DNA from: Pseudoalteromonas phenolica
GTDB taxonomy: Bacteria; Pseudomonadota; Gammaproteobacteria; Enterobacterales; Alteromonadaceae
Length of the DNA stretch: 64,000 nt
Direction of reading: 5' to 3'
Assembly (NCBI RefSeq): GCF_001444405.1
Contig: NZ_CP013187.1
Coordinates: forward strand, 930,001-994,000
The notes beneath the pieces are model-generated. The model ran no database searches and was not told the DNA's origin. It worked only from the letters and a program-made list of their open reading frames with translations. Shown in pieces: positions 1 through 8,897 of the stretch. Made by a program: the position numbers and the translations under genes. Every line of letters starts with the position of its first letter. The stretch's first letter is position 1.

Positions 1-1
1 G

Positions 2-997
2 TTGATTGAGCATAAAGACTTTGTAAAAGAGCCCGCGCAATTAAAGCAGACCTTTTGGGATGAAAGTGCGCAAACGCGTCGCGAAAAACTAATGCCGTTC
101 TTATGGCAAACTATCGCCAAACAAGGCGTTGTTGTGGGTAACCGAGCATTGGGTTCTAAAATGTCGGTTGCCAATGATTGGTACTTTTCATATCCGGGGT
201 ATAACGAAATACTCACAGGTCAGGCCGATCCAGAAATTGATAGCAATGCCCTTGAGAACAATAAAAATGTGACCTTTTTAGAGTGGCTTAATAACAAGCC
301 TGAATACGGTCAAAAACTTGCGGCGTTTGGCAGTTGGGATGCATTTCCTTATATTTTCAATGAGCAACGCAGTGGCTTATATGTCAACGCGACATTCGAT
401 AGTTACCATATTCAACCGCAATCAGCCGAGATGGCATTGTTAAACGAACTTCAAGCGCAAACGCCAAGCCCTTGGCAAAACGTCAGAACAGATAGCTTCA
501 CTTATCGCTTCGCCAAGGACTATTTAACCCATATTCAGCCAAAAGCCATGGTGATTTCGTTGGGAGAAACCGATGATTTTGCCCATGAAGGCCATTATGA
601 CAGGTATTTGCATGCCACTAAACGCACCGATGCCTACCTTGAAGATTTATGGCACACCATTCAGTCGACTCCGGGCTATAGAAACAATACCACGTTATTG
701 ATAGTGACAGATCATGGTCGTGGCTATAACGCCGATGATTGGCAGCATCACGCCTCTAAAAAAGCGGTATCGGGCTATATGAAGAAGCTCAGTCATTTTC
801 AGCAAGGCATTATAGGCGCCGATGAAATTTGGATGGCAGCCATAGGGCCCGACATCAAGCCACTCGGCGAATTAAAGGCGCACAAAGAATTTAAACAAGA
901 TCAAATTGCGTCAACGGCATTGACTATCTTGGGAGAAAATCCGCAACAGTTTAATCCGCAAGCAGGCAAAGCAATTAAAGAGATCATCAAGCTATGA
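2..997 (+). CDS. Alkaline phosphatase superfamily protein, 5' end cut by window
   Basis: The protein belongs to the alkaline phosphatase/phosphomutase fold, which uses a two-metal site to hydrolyse phosphate or sulfate esters. A GYNEILTG stretch around residues 67-74 resembles the family's nucleophile region. GETDDFAHEGHYD near residue 190 and TDHGRG near 236 followed by QHHASK supply the Asp and His residues expected as metal ligands. The reading frame is open from the first bases, so the true start and signal peptide are probably outside the window and the TTG at position 2 is only the first usable codon. Its stop overlaps the next start as ATGA, so it is co-transcribed with two further phosphatases. 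Substrate unknown; a sulfatase-like or phosphodiesterase activity is also possible. Confidence 0.75.
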   Translation: MIEHKDFVKEPAQLKQTFWDESAQTRREKLMPFLWQTIAKQGVVVGNRALGSKMSVANDWYFSYPGYNEILTGQADPEIDSNALENNKNVTFLEWLNNKPEYGQKLAAFGSWDAFPYIFNEQRSGLYVNATFDSYHIQPQSAEMALLNELQAQTPSPWQNVRTDSFTYRFAKDYLTHIQPKAMVISLGETDDFAHEGHYDRYLHATKRTDAYLEDLWHTIQSTPGYRNNTTLLIVTDHGRGYNADDWQHHASKKAVSGYMKKLSHFQQGIIGADEIWMAAIGPDIKPLGELKAHKEFKQDQIASTALTILGENPQQFNPQAGKAIKEIIKL

Positions 998-2049
998 ATT
1001 TTAAACAAACACTAGCAACTGCCTTAGTGGCATTAAGTGGCTTTTCGGCCAATGTGATGGGCAATTCACAGGTCGATAAAATCTTATTTGGCTCTTGCAG
1101 TCACCAAGATAAAGATATTCCAATCTTCGATGCCATCAACAAAGAGCAAGCTGACTTGTTCGTGTTTTTAGGCGACAACGTTTACGGTGACACAGAGAAC
1201 ATGACGGTGCTTAAATCAAAGTACCATAAGTTAGGCATTAAACCGGGCTTTGCTCAGCTACGCGCAAATACGCCTGTGATAGCCATGTGGGATGACCATG
1301 ATTACGGCGAAAACGATGCGGGTAAAGAGTATCCGTTTAAAGAAGCCTCTCGAAAAATTATGTTAGATTTTTGGCAAGAGCCGAAAGACAGCCCGCGCCG
1401 AAGCAGAGACTCAGGTATTTATACGTCGTATATGTATGGTGAAGAGTCACAGCGTGTACAGGTGATCATGCCAGACCTGCGCTGGAATCGTCCTGCGCTC
1501 AGTTCAATTGGTGAGTTTCGTTATTGGTTAAATAGTTTTTTTAACAATGTCGGGCCTTATCGTCCTGTTGATGAGACTACTTCTATGTTGGGCGAAGCAC
1601 AGTGGCAATGGTTAGAGCAAGAGCTATTAAAGCCTGCGAAAGTGAAAGTGATCGCTTCAAGCCTCCAGCTTATTCCTGATTTTACGGGTTGGGAGAGCTG
1701 GGCGAACTTTCCTGCAGACAGAGAGCGACTATTTGACTTTATTGAAAAGCATAAAATTGGTGGGGTGATCATGATAAGTGGCGACACTCACTGGGGGGAG
1801 TTGTCAAAGTACCAAGCCAAACAAAACTATCCACTATGGGAAGTAACCAGCTCAGGACTTACACAAAAATGGAAAGATGTGAGCCCCAATAAGCACAGAG
1901 TGGGCGAGTCAACGTCGGATGTGAATTATGGTTTTATTGAAATAGATTGGCAGCAAGCAGATCCAAATATTGAGTTTGGCCTCAAGAATATCAACGGCGA
2001 TGTGACTCACAAACAAAGCATGCCCTTGTCAGCGTTACAGTTTAAATAA
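994..2049 (+). CDS. PhoD-like metallophosphatase (alkaline phosphatase D family)
   Basis: A 351-residue exported phosphatase or phosphodiesterase of the PhoD-like calcineurin-type superfamily. Motifs seen in order are GSCSHQ near residue 33, FLGDNVYGD near 58, MWDDHDYGENDAG near 98 and ISGDTHWGE near 260, which together carry the expected metal-binding Asp, Asn and His residues. The N-terminus looks like a Sec signal peptide (hydrophobic stretch followed by ANVMG-N) and has no twin-arginine, unlike the Tat-exported classic PhoD. Translation is probably coupled to the upstream phosphatase through the ATGA overlap, and a PhoA-type gene follows after 19 bases. Role in phosphorus scavenging is inferred from family and context. 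Confidence 0.85.
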   Translation: MNFKQTLATALVALSGFSANVMGNSQVDKILFGSCSHQDKDIPIFDAINKEQADLFVFLGDNVYGDTENMTVLKSKYHKLGIKPGFAQLRANTPVIAMWDDHDYGENDAGKEYPFKEASRKIMLDFWQEPKDSPRRSRDSGIYTSYMYGEESQRVQVIMPDLRWNRPALSSIGEFRYWLNSFFNNVGPYRPVDETTSMLGEAQWQWLEQELLKPAKVKVIASSLQLIPDFTGWESWANFPADRERLFDFIEKHKIGGVIMISGDTHWGELSKYQAKQNYPLWEVTSSGLTQKWKDVSPNKHRVGESTSDVNYGFIEIDWQQADPNIEFGLKNINGDVTHKQSMPLSALQFK

Positions 2050-2068
2050 CACCAAGGAAAACGGTGAT

Positions 2069-3691
2069 ATGTTAGTTAGAAAACCAATTTGGGCACTGAG
2101 TTGTGCCCTTATATTCATCTCAAGCTTATCGGCATGTTCGTTACTAAAAAACTCAGAAAATACAGCCCAGTCAGATACAAATAACTCGCCAAAAATTAAA
2201 AATATTATCTTAATGATTGGTGACGGTATGGGTCCACAACAAGTGGGGTTGTTAGAAGAGTATGCGACTCGTGCACCGAACTCTATTTACCGAGGTGACA
2301 ATAGCGCCATTGCTAAGTTGGCAAACTTAGGCGTCACAGGGCTGTCACTGCATGGGCCAGCAGATAAGCTGGTGGTTGATTCTGCTTGCTCAGCCACCCA
2401 GTTGGCAACAGGCGTTGCTGCGGGCAGTGAAATGATAGGCCTGAATCGTGCGGGGCATAAAGTGCCGACGATTTTAGAAAAAGCCAAAGGGCTGGGGAAA
2501 TCGACGGGGCTAGTCTCTGATACCCGTTTAACCCATGCAACGCCTGCAGCATTCGCGGCGCACCTTATTCATCGCTCAATGGAAAATGAGATTGCTGAGC
2601 AGATGATCCAATCTGGGGTGGTTGATATTATGCTATCGGGCGGTTTGCGACATTTTGTGCCAAAAAATTATGCCTTGCCTGAACACCCCAAGGGCTTTGA
2701 AGCAAATTTAAAAGCCAGTGCACTTTCGCCGAAATCAAAACGTCGAGACGATAAAAACTTATTGGCTGAAGCAAGCAGTAAAGGCTATGAGCTTGCATTT
2801 AATAAGTCGCAATTACAGCAAGCACAAAGTACAAAGCTACTGGGGCTATTTGCCAATAGTGCGATGGCTAATGGTGTTGATACGTCTCATGGTCGTGTAA
2901 ACGTTCAGCCAAGTTTGAGTGATATGACACAAACCGCCATCAGTACCTTGTCGAAAAACGACAAAGGGTTTTTCTTAATGGTAGAAGGTGGTCAGATTGA
3001 TTGGGCAGGGCATAACAATGATGCAGGCACGTTATTGCACGAAATGATCAAATTCGATAATGCCGTCAATGCTGTGTTGGAGTGGGCAAAAGGTCGAGAC
3101 GACACAATAGTGATAGTAACTGCAGATCACGAAACCGGTGGCTTTGGTTTTAGTTATAGCGGTGCAGACTTACCAAAAGCCGAGCAGCTAAATAACCATA
3201 AAAACGATGTTTATAAGCCAAAATTTAATTTCGGCGAGCTGAGTATTTTAGATAAGTTATATGCTCAGAAAAAAAGCTATGGCGATATTTGGTATGAAGC
3301 CAAAGGCAGTGCTTTTAAACCCACACCAGAAAAGCTCATAAAAACAGTAAATAAGTATAGCGAGTTTGCGATCAACCTTGATGATGCAAAGCAAATCTTA
3401 GCTGAGCAAAAGAACGCATTTTACCAGCGGGGGCATAAGTCGCTGGGCTTGAAAACAGCCAGTAAAATACATGACTTTGCGCCGTTTTATGTGTATTTAA
3501 CTGAGCGCCCGCTCAACTTAATTGGCAGGGCATTGTCGAGTAAACAAAATATCGTCTGGTCAACGGGCACACACACGCATACGCCAGTAGGTGTGTTTGT
3601 TCTAGGGCCTGAAGCTTTGTCTAAGCAGTTTAATGGTCTGCATACGCATGTTGAGCTTGGCAAAAAAATGCAGCGCCTTTTAATGCATTAG
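2069..3691 (+). CDS. phoA: Alkaline phosphatase (PhoA family), lipoprotein
   Basis: A 540-residue alkaline phosphatase that hydrolyses phosphomonoesters outside the cytoplasm. The N-terminus is a lipoprotein signal with lipobox LSAC, so it is probably membrane-anchored. Catalytic signatures are MIGDGMG near residue 49 (metal-binding Asp), DSACSAT with nucleophile Ser near 105, a THATPAAFAAH stretch near 155, EGGQIDWAGHNND near 312, TADHETGGFG near 352 and THTHTPVG close to the C-terminus. Length is longer than E. coli PhoA (about 470), with an insertion-rich segment between residues 370 and 470. An AAGGA ribosome binding site precedes the ATG. It ends a run of three phosphatase genes; phosphate-starvation control is likely but the operon promoter is not in view. 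Confidence 0.9.
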   Translation: MLVRKPIWALSCALIFISSLSACSLLKNSENTAQSDTNNSPKIKNIILMIGDGMGPQQVGLLEEYATRAPNSIYRGDNSAIAKLANLGVTGLSLHGPADKLVVDSACSATQLATGVAAGSEMIGLNRAGHKVPTILEKAKGLGKSTGLVSDTRLTHATPAAFAAHLIHRSMENEIAEQMIQSGVVDIMLSGGLRHFVPKNYALPEHPKGFEANLKASALSPKSKRRDDKNLLAEASSKGYELAFNKSQLQQAQSTKLLGLFANSAMANGVDTSHGRVNVQPSLSDMTQTAISTLSKNDKGFFLMVEGGQIDWAGHNNDAGTLLHEMIKFDNAVNAVLEWAKGRDDTIVIVTADHETGGFGFSYSGADLPKAEQLNNHKNDVYKPKFNFGELSILDKLYAQKKSYGDIWYEAKGSAFKPTPEKLIKTVNKYSEFAINLDDAKQILAEQKNAFYQRGHKSLGLKTASKIHDFAPFYVYLTERPLNLIGRALSSKQNIVWSTGTHTHTPVGVFVLGPEALSKQFNGLHTHVELGKKMQRLLMH

Positions 3692-3736
3692 TAGGCTAAG
3701 AACTTAAATTTGAATGAAAAAGCACACTTTTAAACA

Positions 3737-3780
3737 AAGCGAGATTATTTAGGGTGCTAAATTATTTCGCTTCTTATCTT
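3737..3780 (+). terminator. Hairpin after the phosphatase run, possible terminator
   Basis: Two 16-base arms (3737-3752 and 3757-3772) pair with two differences (one of them a G-U pair) around a four-base GGTG loop, followed by a T-rich stretch. It lies 46 bases after the phoA stop. The lack of a clean T run makes termination likely but not certain. Confidence 0.5.
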
Positions 3781-3957
3781 CTAATTGCATCTATCTACTC
3801 AAGTTTTTACTAAACAAAATTGCATAATTAGTTTCGAAAATATGAGTTTCATTATTTAGTTTAAATCTATAGTAATTAGATTATTTTTGACTAAAAGAAA
3901 AAAATCACTCTATGTTACAATTTCTTGTAGTTAAAGTAGGTAAAAAGAATACAAGTA

Positions 3958-4650
3958 TTGTTGAGTGAATTAAAAGCAAACTTGCGCCGCAGGGCTAAGT
4001 TTGATGTTGTTGTTATTGCTATTATTTTATTGCTTGGTTTTATTGTTTCTCAGCAGTTTGATTTTTTGGAATGGATTTACCAATCTTCAAGGCAATACGA
4101 GCACTATGAATTAGATGAGTTAGTGCCGACGCTACTTTTCGGAGTACTTGCGTTTGCTTATTTCAGCTATCGCCGTTGGCATGATGTTAAGCTCTTGAGT
4201 AAATATTTAGAAGAACAGTCTTTGACAGAGCCTGTCACCCACATCGCAAACCGTCGTGCCTTATTTGCTTTGTTAGAGCAGATAGCACAAGAGGAAAAAC
4301 CACAACATGGCTTTATTTTAATATCAGTATTTGGGCTTGACGAGATCCGTAACAAGTTGGGCTTTATTACCGTAGAGCATATCGTAATTGAATTACTGTA
4401 CCTATTGAATCAAGAACTTGAAGATGATCAGTTGATCATTGCTTGGCATACAGGTCAATTTATTGTGCATGCGCCAAATTATAACCAAGCTAAAGCACAT
4501 TTATTGGCTGAGCGTTTGGCGCAAGCTAACAAGGCTGCGACACAAGCGATTTTAAGGAAGCTCCATATTCAATCGGCGAGCACCATTGTAAATCGTAAAA
4601 CCAGTGAAGCTGAGCTGTTAGAGCGTTTAGAAGATAACTTGCTTGATTAG
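3958..4650 (+). CDS. Membrane protein with degenerate GGDEF domain
   Basis: A 230-residue inner-membrane protein. Two hydrophobic segments (about residues 16-32 and 56-72) flank a short periplasmic loop. The cytoplasmic part from about residue 88 starts with TEPVTHIANRRALF, which matches the opening DxLTxLxNRR of diguanylate cyclase domains, but the position of the GGDEF signature reads HTGQF, so cyclase activity is unlikely. It may bind a nucleotide or act as a regulatory partner. The start is a TTG chosen because no upstream ATG is in frame; a second TTG follows at once and no strong ribosome binding site is seen, so the N-terminus is uncertain. It stands alone, followed by a convergent terminator. 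Confidence 0.65.
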   Translation: MLSELKANLRRRAKFDVVVIAIILLLGFIVSQQFDFLEWIYQSSRQYEHYELDELVPTLLFGVLAFAYFSYRRWHDVKLLSKYLEEQSLTEPVTHIANRRALFALLEQIAQEEKPQHGFILISVFGLDEIRNKLGFITVEHIVIELLYLLNQELEDDQLIIAWHTGQFIVHAPNYNQAKAHLLAERLAQANKAATQAILRKLHIQSASTIVNRKTSEAELLERLEDNLLD

Positions 4651-4710
4651 TTGATCTGGTTAAATAGCTTAGCTAGTGAGTTTGACTAGCTGAAAGCTTA
4701 TTACAAGAAT

Positions 4711-4736
4711 AGAAAGCCCCAAATAGGGCTTTCTCT
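4711..4736. terminator. Bidirectional intrinsic terminator
   Basis: AGAAAGCCC and GGGCTTTCT pair perfectly around a CAAATA loop, between two convergent genes. T-rich and A-rich flanks let it serve both strands. Confidence 0.8.
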
Positions 4737-4740
4737 GTAT

Positions 4741-5826
4741 TTATAACTTAACTGATTCACCTTCATTCAACACATGCAGCGGAATGTTTGAATTCATCTT
4801 CTTATACATGTGCATTAGACGAAATAGTGCTGAGTGCGATGTTTTATCCCCCATTTGCCATGATGAATTACCATAACCCCATGGGATCATCACTTTACAA
4901 TTTAAGTCGGCAGCTGCGATAAGCGCATCTTCTGGTGTGGTATGCACTTTTCTATACCATTTAGGGTGCTCTTCACTATGATAAGAGGCAATAGGTATTA
5001 AACACACATCCATATTCCCGTATTTACTAGCAATGTCTTTGAAGTGCGGTGAGTAACCAGTATCTCCGGCAAAAAATAACTTCTTACCTTGGTGCTCTAA
5101 CACCCAACCGCCCCAGAGCGTGGCGTCGTGATCTTCATGAATAAAAGGCACCATAATACGGCTGCTGAAGTGATTAGCTGGAACAAAGTGAACATTCACT
5201 TCACCCACTTGCTTACTCGAATACCAAGCCATCTCTGTGATTTTATAACCGTCATTAGGAAAGTGATCAGCGAATCCAAGCGGCGTTAAAAATTCACTAT
5301 TCTGACCTATATGGGAGAGGTCATCTTTTTTAAAATGATCATAATGAATATGCGAGTACATGATGGCATCAGTTTCAGCCAGCTCACTTTGCGTGAGTGT
5401 TGCATTGGGTGTACGACTAATATCAGAAACTAGGCTAAACGCCCAATTGACGGGCCAGTCAAAGTCTTCAGAAACCGGATCGAATAAAAACTGTTGACCA
5501 TTTGATGTGTTAATTTTGAAGCTAGCATGACCGAGCCACTGTACTGAGAAGCCAGCGTTAATAGCTATTGTGGGATTGCTGCCAGTGAAAGCGCAATTTT
5601 GCATCTCAGCACTACATTCAATAACTGGGCTCGGCGGGTAACAATCTTTATCACAGGTGATTGGATAATCTTTAAAATCATCGTAAATATTTTTAAAGCG
5701 ATCGGTATAGCCTTCTGTGGTCTTGTTTTTGACTACCGCGTTTTCTGGAATAAGAGTTTCAACCTGATTGCTAACAGAGCAGCCTGCTAATGTCGCTAAA
5801 GAGAAGAGTAATGCTAACTTCTTCAT
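4741..5826 (-). CDS. MBL-fold metallohydrolase lipoprotein (NAPE-PLD/UlaG-like)
   Basis: A 361-residue lipoprotein (lipobox LAGC, Cys16) with a metallo-beta-lactamase fold. Visible motifs are GHASFKIN at 99-106, the metal-binding SHIHYDH at 158-164, PANHFSSR around 216-223, AGDTGYS at 253-259 and VHTTPED at 294-300. The order and the PANHFS element resemble the NAPE-PLD/RomA group of MBL enzymes that act on phospholipid-like or lactone substrates. About 85 residues between the lipobox and the fold contain five cysteines (residues 58, 62, 71, 78 plus the lipid-anchored Cys16). Substrate unknown. Monocistronic, with its own terminator. Confidence 0.8.
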   Translation of the reverse strand: MKKLALLFSLATLAGCSVSNQVETLIPENAVVKNKTTEGYTDRFKNIYDDFKDYPITCDKDCYPPSPVIECSAEMQNCAFTGSNPTIAINAGFSVQWLGHASFKINTSNGQQFLFDPVSEDFDWPVNWAFSLVSDISRTPNATLTQSELAETDAIMYSHIHYDHFKKDDLSHIGQNSEFLTPLGFADHFPNDGYKITEMAWYSSKQVGEVNVHFVPANHFSSRIMVPFIHEDHDATLWGGWVLEHQGKKLFFAGDTGYSPHFKDIASKYGNMDVCLIPIASYHSEEHPKWYRKVHTTPEDALIAAADLNCKVMIPWGYGNSSWQMGDKTSHSALFRLMHMYKKMNSNIPLHVLNEGESVKL

Positions 5827-6003
5827 TAGATTTCCTTGTTATAATTTTTGGCCTGATTTTAACAGGTTTAACGAAACACTCTATGGTTTTAATGTAAGCA
5901 AACATAACGGGATAGGGGGAGTCTGTGTGTTTGATATGTAAATGCAATCTGAATGCTTACTTAGGTCGTACTGAAAATTATATTCAATAAAGTGCGAATT
6001 GTT

Positions 6004-6540
6004 ATGTGTTTTAAACCTGTGTTGTTTGGAGTAGTGTTAATGACATCTTCGTCTGTGATAGCAGAAACTAAACTGACTTTACTTGATTGGTTTGTAGTTA
6101 ATGACACCGTCATGGGTGGCCTTTCTGAAAGTCGTTTAGTTGTTGGTGCACACTCTGTAGAATTTAAAGGCGATGTGTCTTTGCGCAATAATGGCGGTTT
6201 TGCTTCTGTTCGTGCGCCATTTAATTTAGAAAATAAGAACGCTGAACAGTTAAGTGTTGTTGTAAAAGGCGATGGAAAGCAGTATCAGCTTAGGCTAAGA
6301 GTTGACCAATATCTTGACGGCCCAGCCTTTGTTTATAAATTTCAAACCTCAGTAAATAAAACACAAACACTTGTTGTCACAGAGGACGACTTTACGCTCA
6401 TGTACCGTGGCCGTACTTTTTACGCTGACTATCAACTCAATTTTGATGATGTCAGATCTCTTGGCTTTATGATCAGTGAAAAGCAAGCGGGTAAGTTTTC
6501 CCTTGAGGTGCAGGCAATCACACCACTAGGAAAAATTTAG
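6004..6540 (+). CDS. CIA30-family protein, exported
   Basis: Residues after the signal peptide match the CIA30 (complex I intermediate-associated protein 30) domain, a galactose-binding-like beta-sandwich; DWFVVNDTVMGGLSES and NNGGFASVRAP are the family's conserved patches. Bacterial members have no established function. I prefer the ATG at 6004, which gives a signal peptide of about 20 residues ending SVIAE, over the in-frame GTG at 5992. Single gene between convergent and divergent neighbours. Complete domain of the usual size (about 160 residues). Confidence 0.75.
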   Translation: MCFKPVLFGVVLMTSSSVIAETKLTLLDWFVVNDTVMGGLSESRLVVGAHSVEFKGDVSLRNNGGFASVRAPFNLENKNAEQLSVVVKGDGKQYQLRLRVDQYLDGPAFVYKFQTSVNKTQTLVVTEDDFTLMYRGRTFYADYQLNFDDVRSLGFMISEKQAGKFSLEVQAITPLGKI

Positions 6541-6560
6541 AGAACATTTATCGATTTTGC

Positions 6561-7673
6561 TTAATCAAACAGACCACCTAACCATGATGCAAATTTAGAG
6601 TAACGATCTGGAAGCACTTTACTTTCGATTGTGTTGACAAGTGTGCGGCTCCAAACACCATCCAAATTACCATTGGTTAAGTAGATAACAATGATGCTGT
6701 CGGTCATGTTTTCTTGAAAGAGCAATTTGACTCTCAGCACGCCTCCGCCATCATGACCAACCGCTTGCCAATTGCCAACTTCTTCATATTCCCAGCCTGA
6801 GGCGAAATAATTTTTTGAACCACTCTCTAACAGTGCAGGTTGCCATAAACTTTCAAGCAATGCTTTATTAACCAGCTCGCCATTGATTAATGCATAAAGA
6901 AAGACACTAAGGTCTTGAATAGTTGAATAAGCGTCAGAATGTACATTCGCATAGGTAGGGAATGTATATGGATTTACGTGTAACGCATCACCGCTATTTG
7001 GTAAATAAGCCGTCACAGATTGAAACGTCGTATTCATTCCCTTGATAAATGTATTATGCATTTTCAATGGCGTTAAAATTCGCGTTTGAACTAGTGTTGA
7101 ATAAGACTGTTTAGTGATTTTCTCTAGCAGTAATTTAATCACTAAATAATTTGTTTGATTATAACGAGTGGCGCTATTTGGCTTAAATTGCAATGGCGTA
7201 TTGCTCAGTGATTGAATGGCAGCATCAATGCTGTTTGGCGCAAAGACTTGCTTGTCATCATAGTCAAAATATTCAGGTAACCCAGTACTGTGGTTTAAAA
7301 AATGGGCTACGGGAATAGGTCGCCAAACTTTAGGTAGGTGCTCAAGATACTGGCCGATAGGTGCGTCTAAATTAACTTTGTTTTGTTCTACAAGCTGAAA
7401 TAGCAAAGTGCTAGCAAACAGTTTGCTGAGCGAGAAAATCGGAAAAATGCTGCCTTTGGTCACTGGATTAGCATGAGATATATCCGTATCACCCATAGCG
7501 TGAGCAAATACCAGATTATTATTTTGCTTAACTAATACCGCTTGTGCCAATAAACCGTGTGCTTCGGCATTACTTTGCATTTGTAACGTAAGTGATTCTT
7601 GCAGACTATCGGTTTGTCTTGCACAGCCTAGCAGGAGTAACAAGAATAAAGCGCTTAAAGTGATTGTTTTCAT
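6561..7673 (-). CDS. Serine hydrolase, beta-lactamase/class C family, lipoprotein
   Basis: A 370-residue lipoprotein (lipobox LLGC, Cys17) of the class C beta-lactamase/D-alanyl-D-alanine carboxypeptidase-like superfamily. The SxxK catalytic pair is S81-L-S-K84, the tyrosine motif reads YNQ near 171 (usually YxN), and HDGGG near 300 stands for the third motif. Such proteins include esterases and peptidases, so beta-lactamase activity should not be assumed. The next gene on this strand starts upstream after a terminator, so it is probably transcribed alone. Confidence 0.8.
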   Translation of the reverse strand: MKTITLSALFLLLLLGCARQTDSLQESLTLQMQSNAEAHGLLAQAVLVKQNNNLVFAHAMGDTDISHANPVTKGSIFPIFSLSKLFASTLLFQLVEQNKVNLDAPIGQYLEHLPKVWRPIPVAHFLNHSTGLPEYFDYDDKQVFAPNSIDAAIQSLSNTPLQFKPNSATRYNQTNYLVIKLLLEKITKQSYSTLVQTRILTPLKMHNTFIKGMNTTFQSVTAYLPNSGDALHVNPYTFPTYANVHSDAYSTIQDLSVFLYALINGELVNKALLESLWQPALLESGSKNYFASGWEYEEVGNWQAVGHDGGGVLRVKLLFQENMTDSIIVIYLTNGNLDGVWSRTLVNTIESKVLPDRYSKFASWLGGLFD

Positions 7674-7727
7674 TGAAGTTCATGCTCCTTGCAAAATAGC
7701 CCTGCGATTCTACTTTGTTTTATCGGA

Positions 7728-7758
7728 ACAAAAAAGAGCCACATGATGAGCGGCTCTC
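7728..7758 (-). terminator. Intrinsic terminator of the TonB-like-domain gene
   Basis: On the minus strand AGAGCCGC pairs with GTGGCTCT over eight base pairs (one G-U), followed by six T residues. It lies about 45 bases after the stop of the gene ending at 7803. Confidence 0.75.
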
Positions 7759-7802
7759 TCTGAATGTTTATGTTGTTAGCGCAAACTTAAATAGCTCAAG
7801 AC

Positions 7803-8819
7803 TTAGAAACGTACAACGGCCTTACCTGTTTGCGTAATGGTCACATCTGAATTTTGGCTACTACTTAAAATAAGGTTACAGCGACCATAACTTGGTTTAG
7901 CTATAATATTTGTCGGTAGTGTTGTGCGAGGCTCAAGATAAGCATCGCATCTAAGTTGGGCCTGACCATCACCTTTTAATGCCACTTCACTACGAGAAAC
8001 GCCAACACTCTTTGGGGTATCTTTATCTAGCTTAACACTTTGTGTGATTGACGGGGTTTGTTGGTAAAGTCCAGCAATATCGGCCATCGCTTTTTGCTGT
8101 GCTTGCTCAGAGATATTTACGCCTGGTACATAATTGAGTGCCAGTAAAGCGCGTTTTGCATTTAAGAAATCTTTTTGATAAAGATACAGTTGCATCAGGT
8201 TTTGAATACATGGTACTGCAAATTCTTTTGGCAAATGCTTACGTAAGAAGTAAGCGCGCTGTAACTGCTTCTCATAGTTATGCCAATCTTGTAGTGCATA
8301 AAAATATTGAGATTTCAGCCAAGCAAAAAGCGCTTGTTCATTGAGGTTTTTAGTGTGGCTTTGCAGTTCTCCAAAGTGTTTGTATGCTTTTTCTAGTTGT
8401 TGAGCTTTAATCAGTTTGTCAATGACATCATAATCGCTAACAAACCCTTTAGAAGCACGATTATTGTTTGAGTTTGTAGTAGGTGCCGTTGAGTAAGTAT
8501 AAGAGAAAAAGCGTGCCGCATCATGGGCTTTACCTTGGTAAGTAGCTGCTTCGAATTCTAGATTACCTAAGTATTTCTTGGCTTTTTCGGTCGTCGGCTT
8601 TACTTCTGAGTCGAATAAAACGGTTACTTCGCCTAATGAACCATCAGCTTTAACAATATAATTGACGAGCGTATAGCCTTCGTGGCGACTCAGCATAGAA
8701 TCTGATTTGAATTGTGCGTTATTGTTTTCGATGACTTTGATTGGTGTGCTTGGTTGAGCTGATACGCTAATTGCAGAGCATAAGAAAGCAGTAACAGCGC
8801 AAAGTTTGAGTGTTTTCAC
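7803..8819 (-). CDS. Periplasmic protein with N-terminal TonB-like domain
   Basis: A 338-residue exported protein with a clear signal peptide ending VSAQ near residue 22. Residues about 45-110 (YTLVNYIVKADGSLGEVTV, then LGNLEFEAATYQGK) resemble the TonB C-terminal fold found in periplasmic TonB-like proteins. The middle (about 125-260) is helical and TPR-like, and the end is beta-rich. The TonB-like domain is at the N-terminus rather than the usual C-terminus and no anchoring transmembrane helix other than the signal is seen, so energy transduction is doubtful. Function unknown. Confidence 0.6.
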   Translation of the reverse strand: MKTLKLCAVTAFLCSAISVSAQPSTPIKVIENNNAQFKSDSMLSRHEGYTLVNYIVKADGSLGEVTVLFDSEVKPTTEKAKKYLGNLEFEAATYQGKAHDAARFFSYTYSTAPTTNSNNNRASKGFVSDYDVIDKLIKAQQLEKAYKHFGELQSHTKNLNEQALFAWLKSQYFYALQDWHNYEKQLQRAYFLRKHLPKEFAVPCIQNLMQLYLYQKDFLNAKRALLALNYVPGVNISEQAQQKAMADIAGLYQQTPSITQSVKLDKDTPKSVGVSRSEVALKGDGQAQLRCDAYLEPRTTLPTNIIAKPSYGRCNLILSSSQNSDVTITQTGKAVVRF

Positions 8820-8897
8820 AAATTAATCCCTATGTGTTTTGAATGCGAGTAAAAGCGCTATACCGAAAATAATATCAATATGAATCGTCTGAATAAA

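Noticed and set aside
6561..7673. Calling the serine hydrolase an antibiotic-resistance beta-lactamase
   Set aside because: Only the general fold is supported; the YxN motif is altered and the protein is a lipoprotein, as in many non-lactamase relatives.
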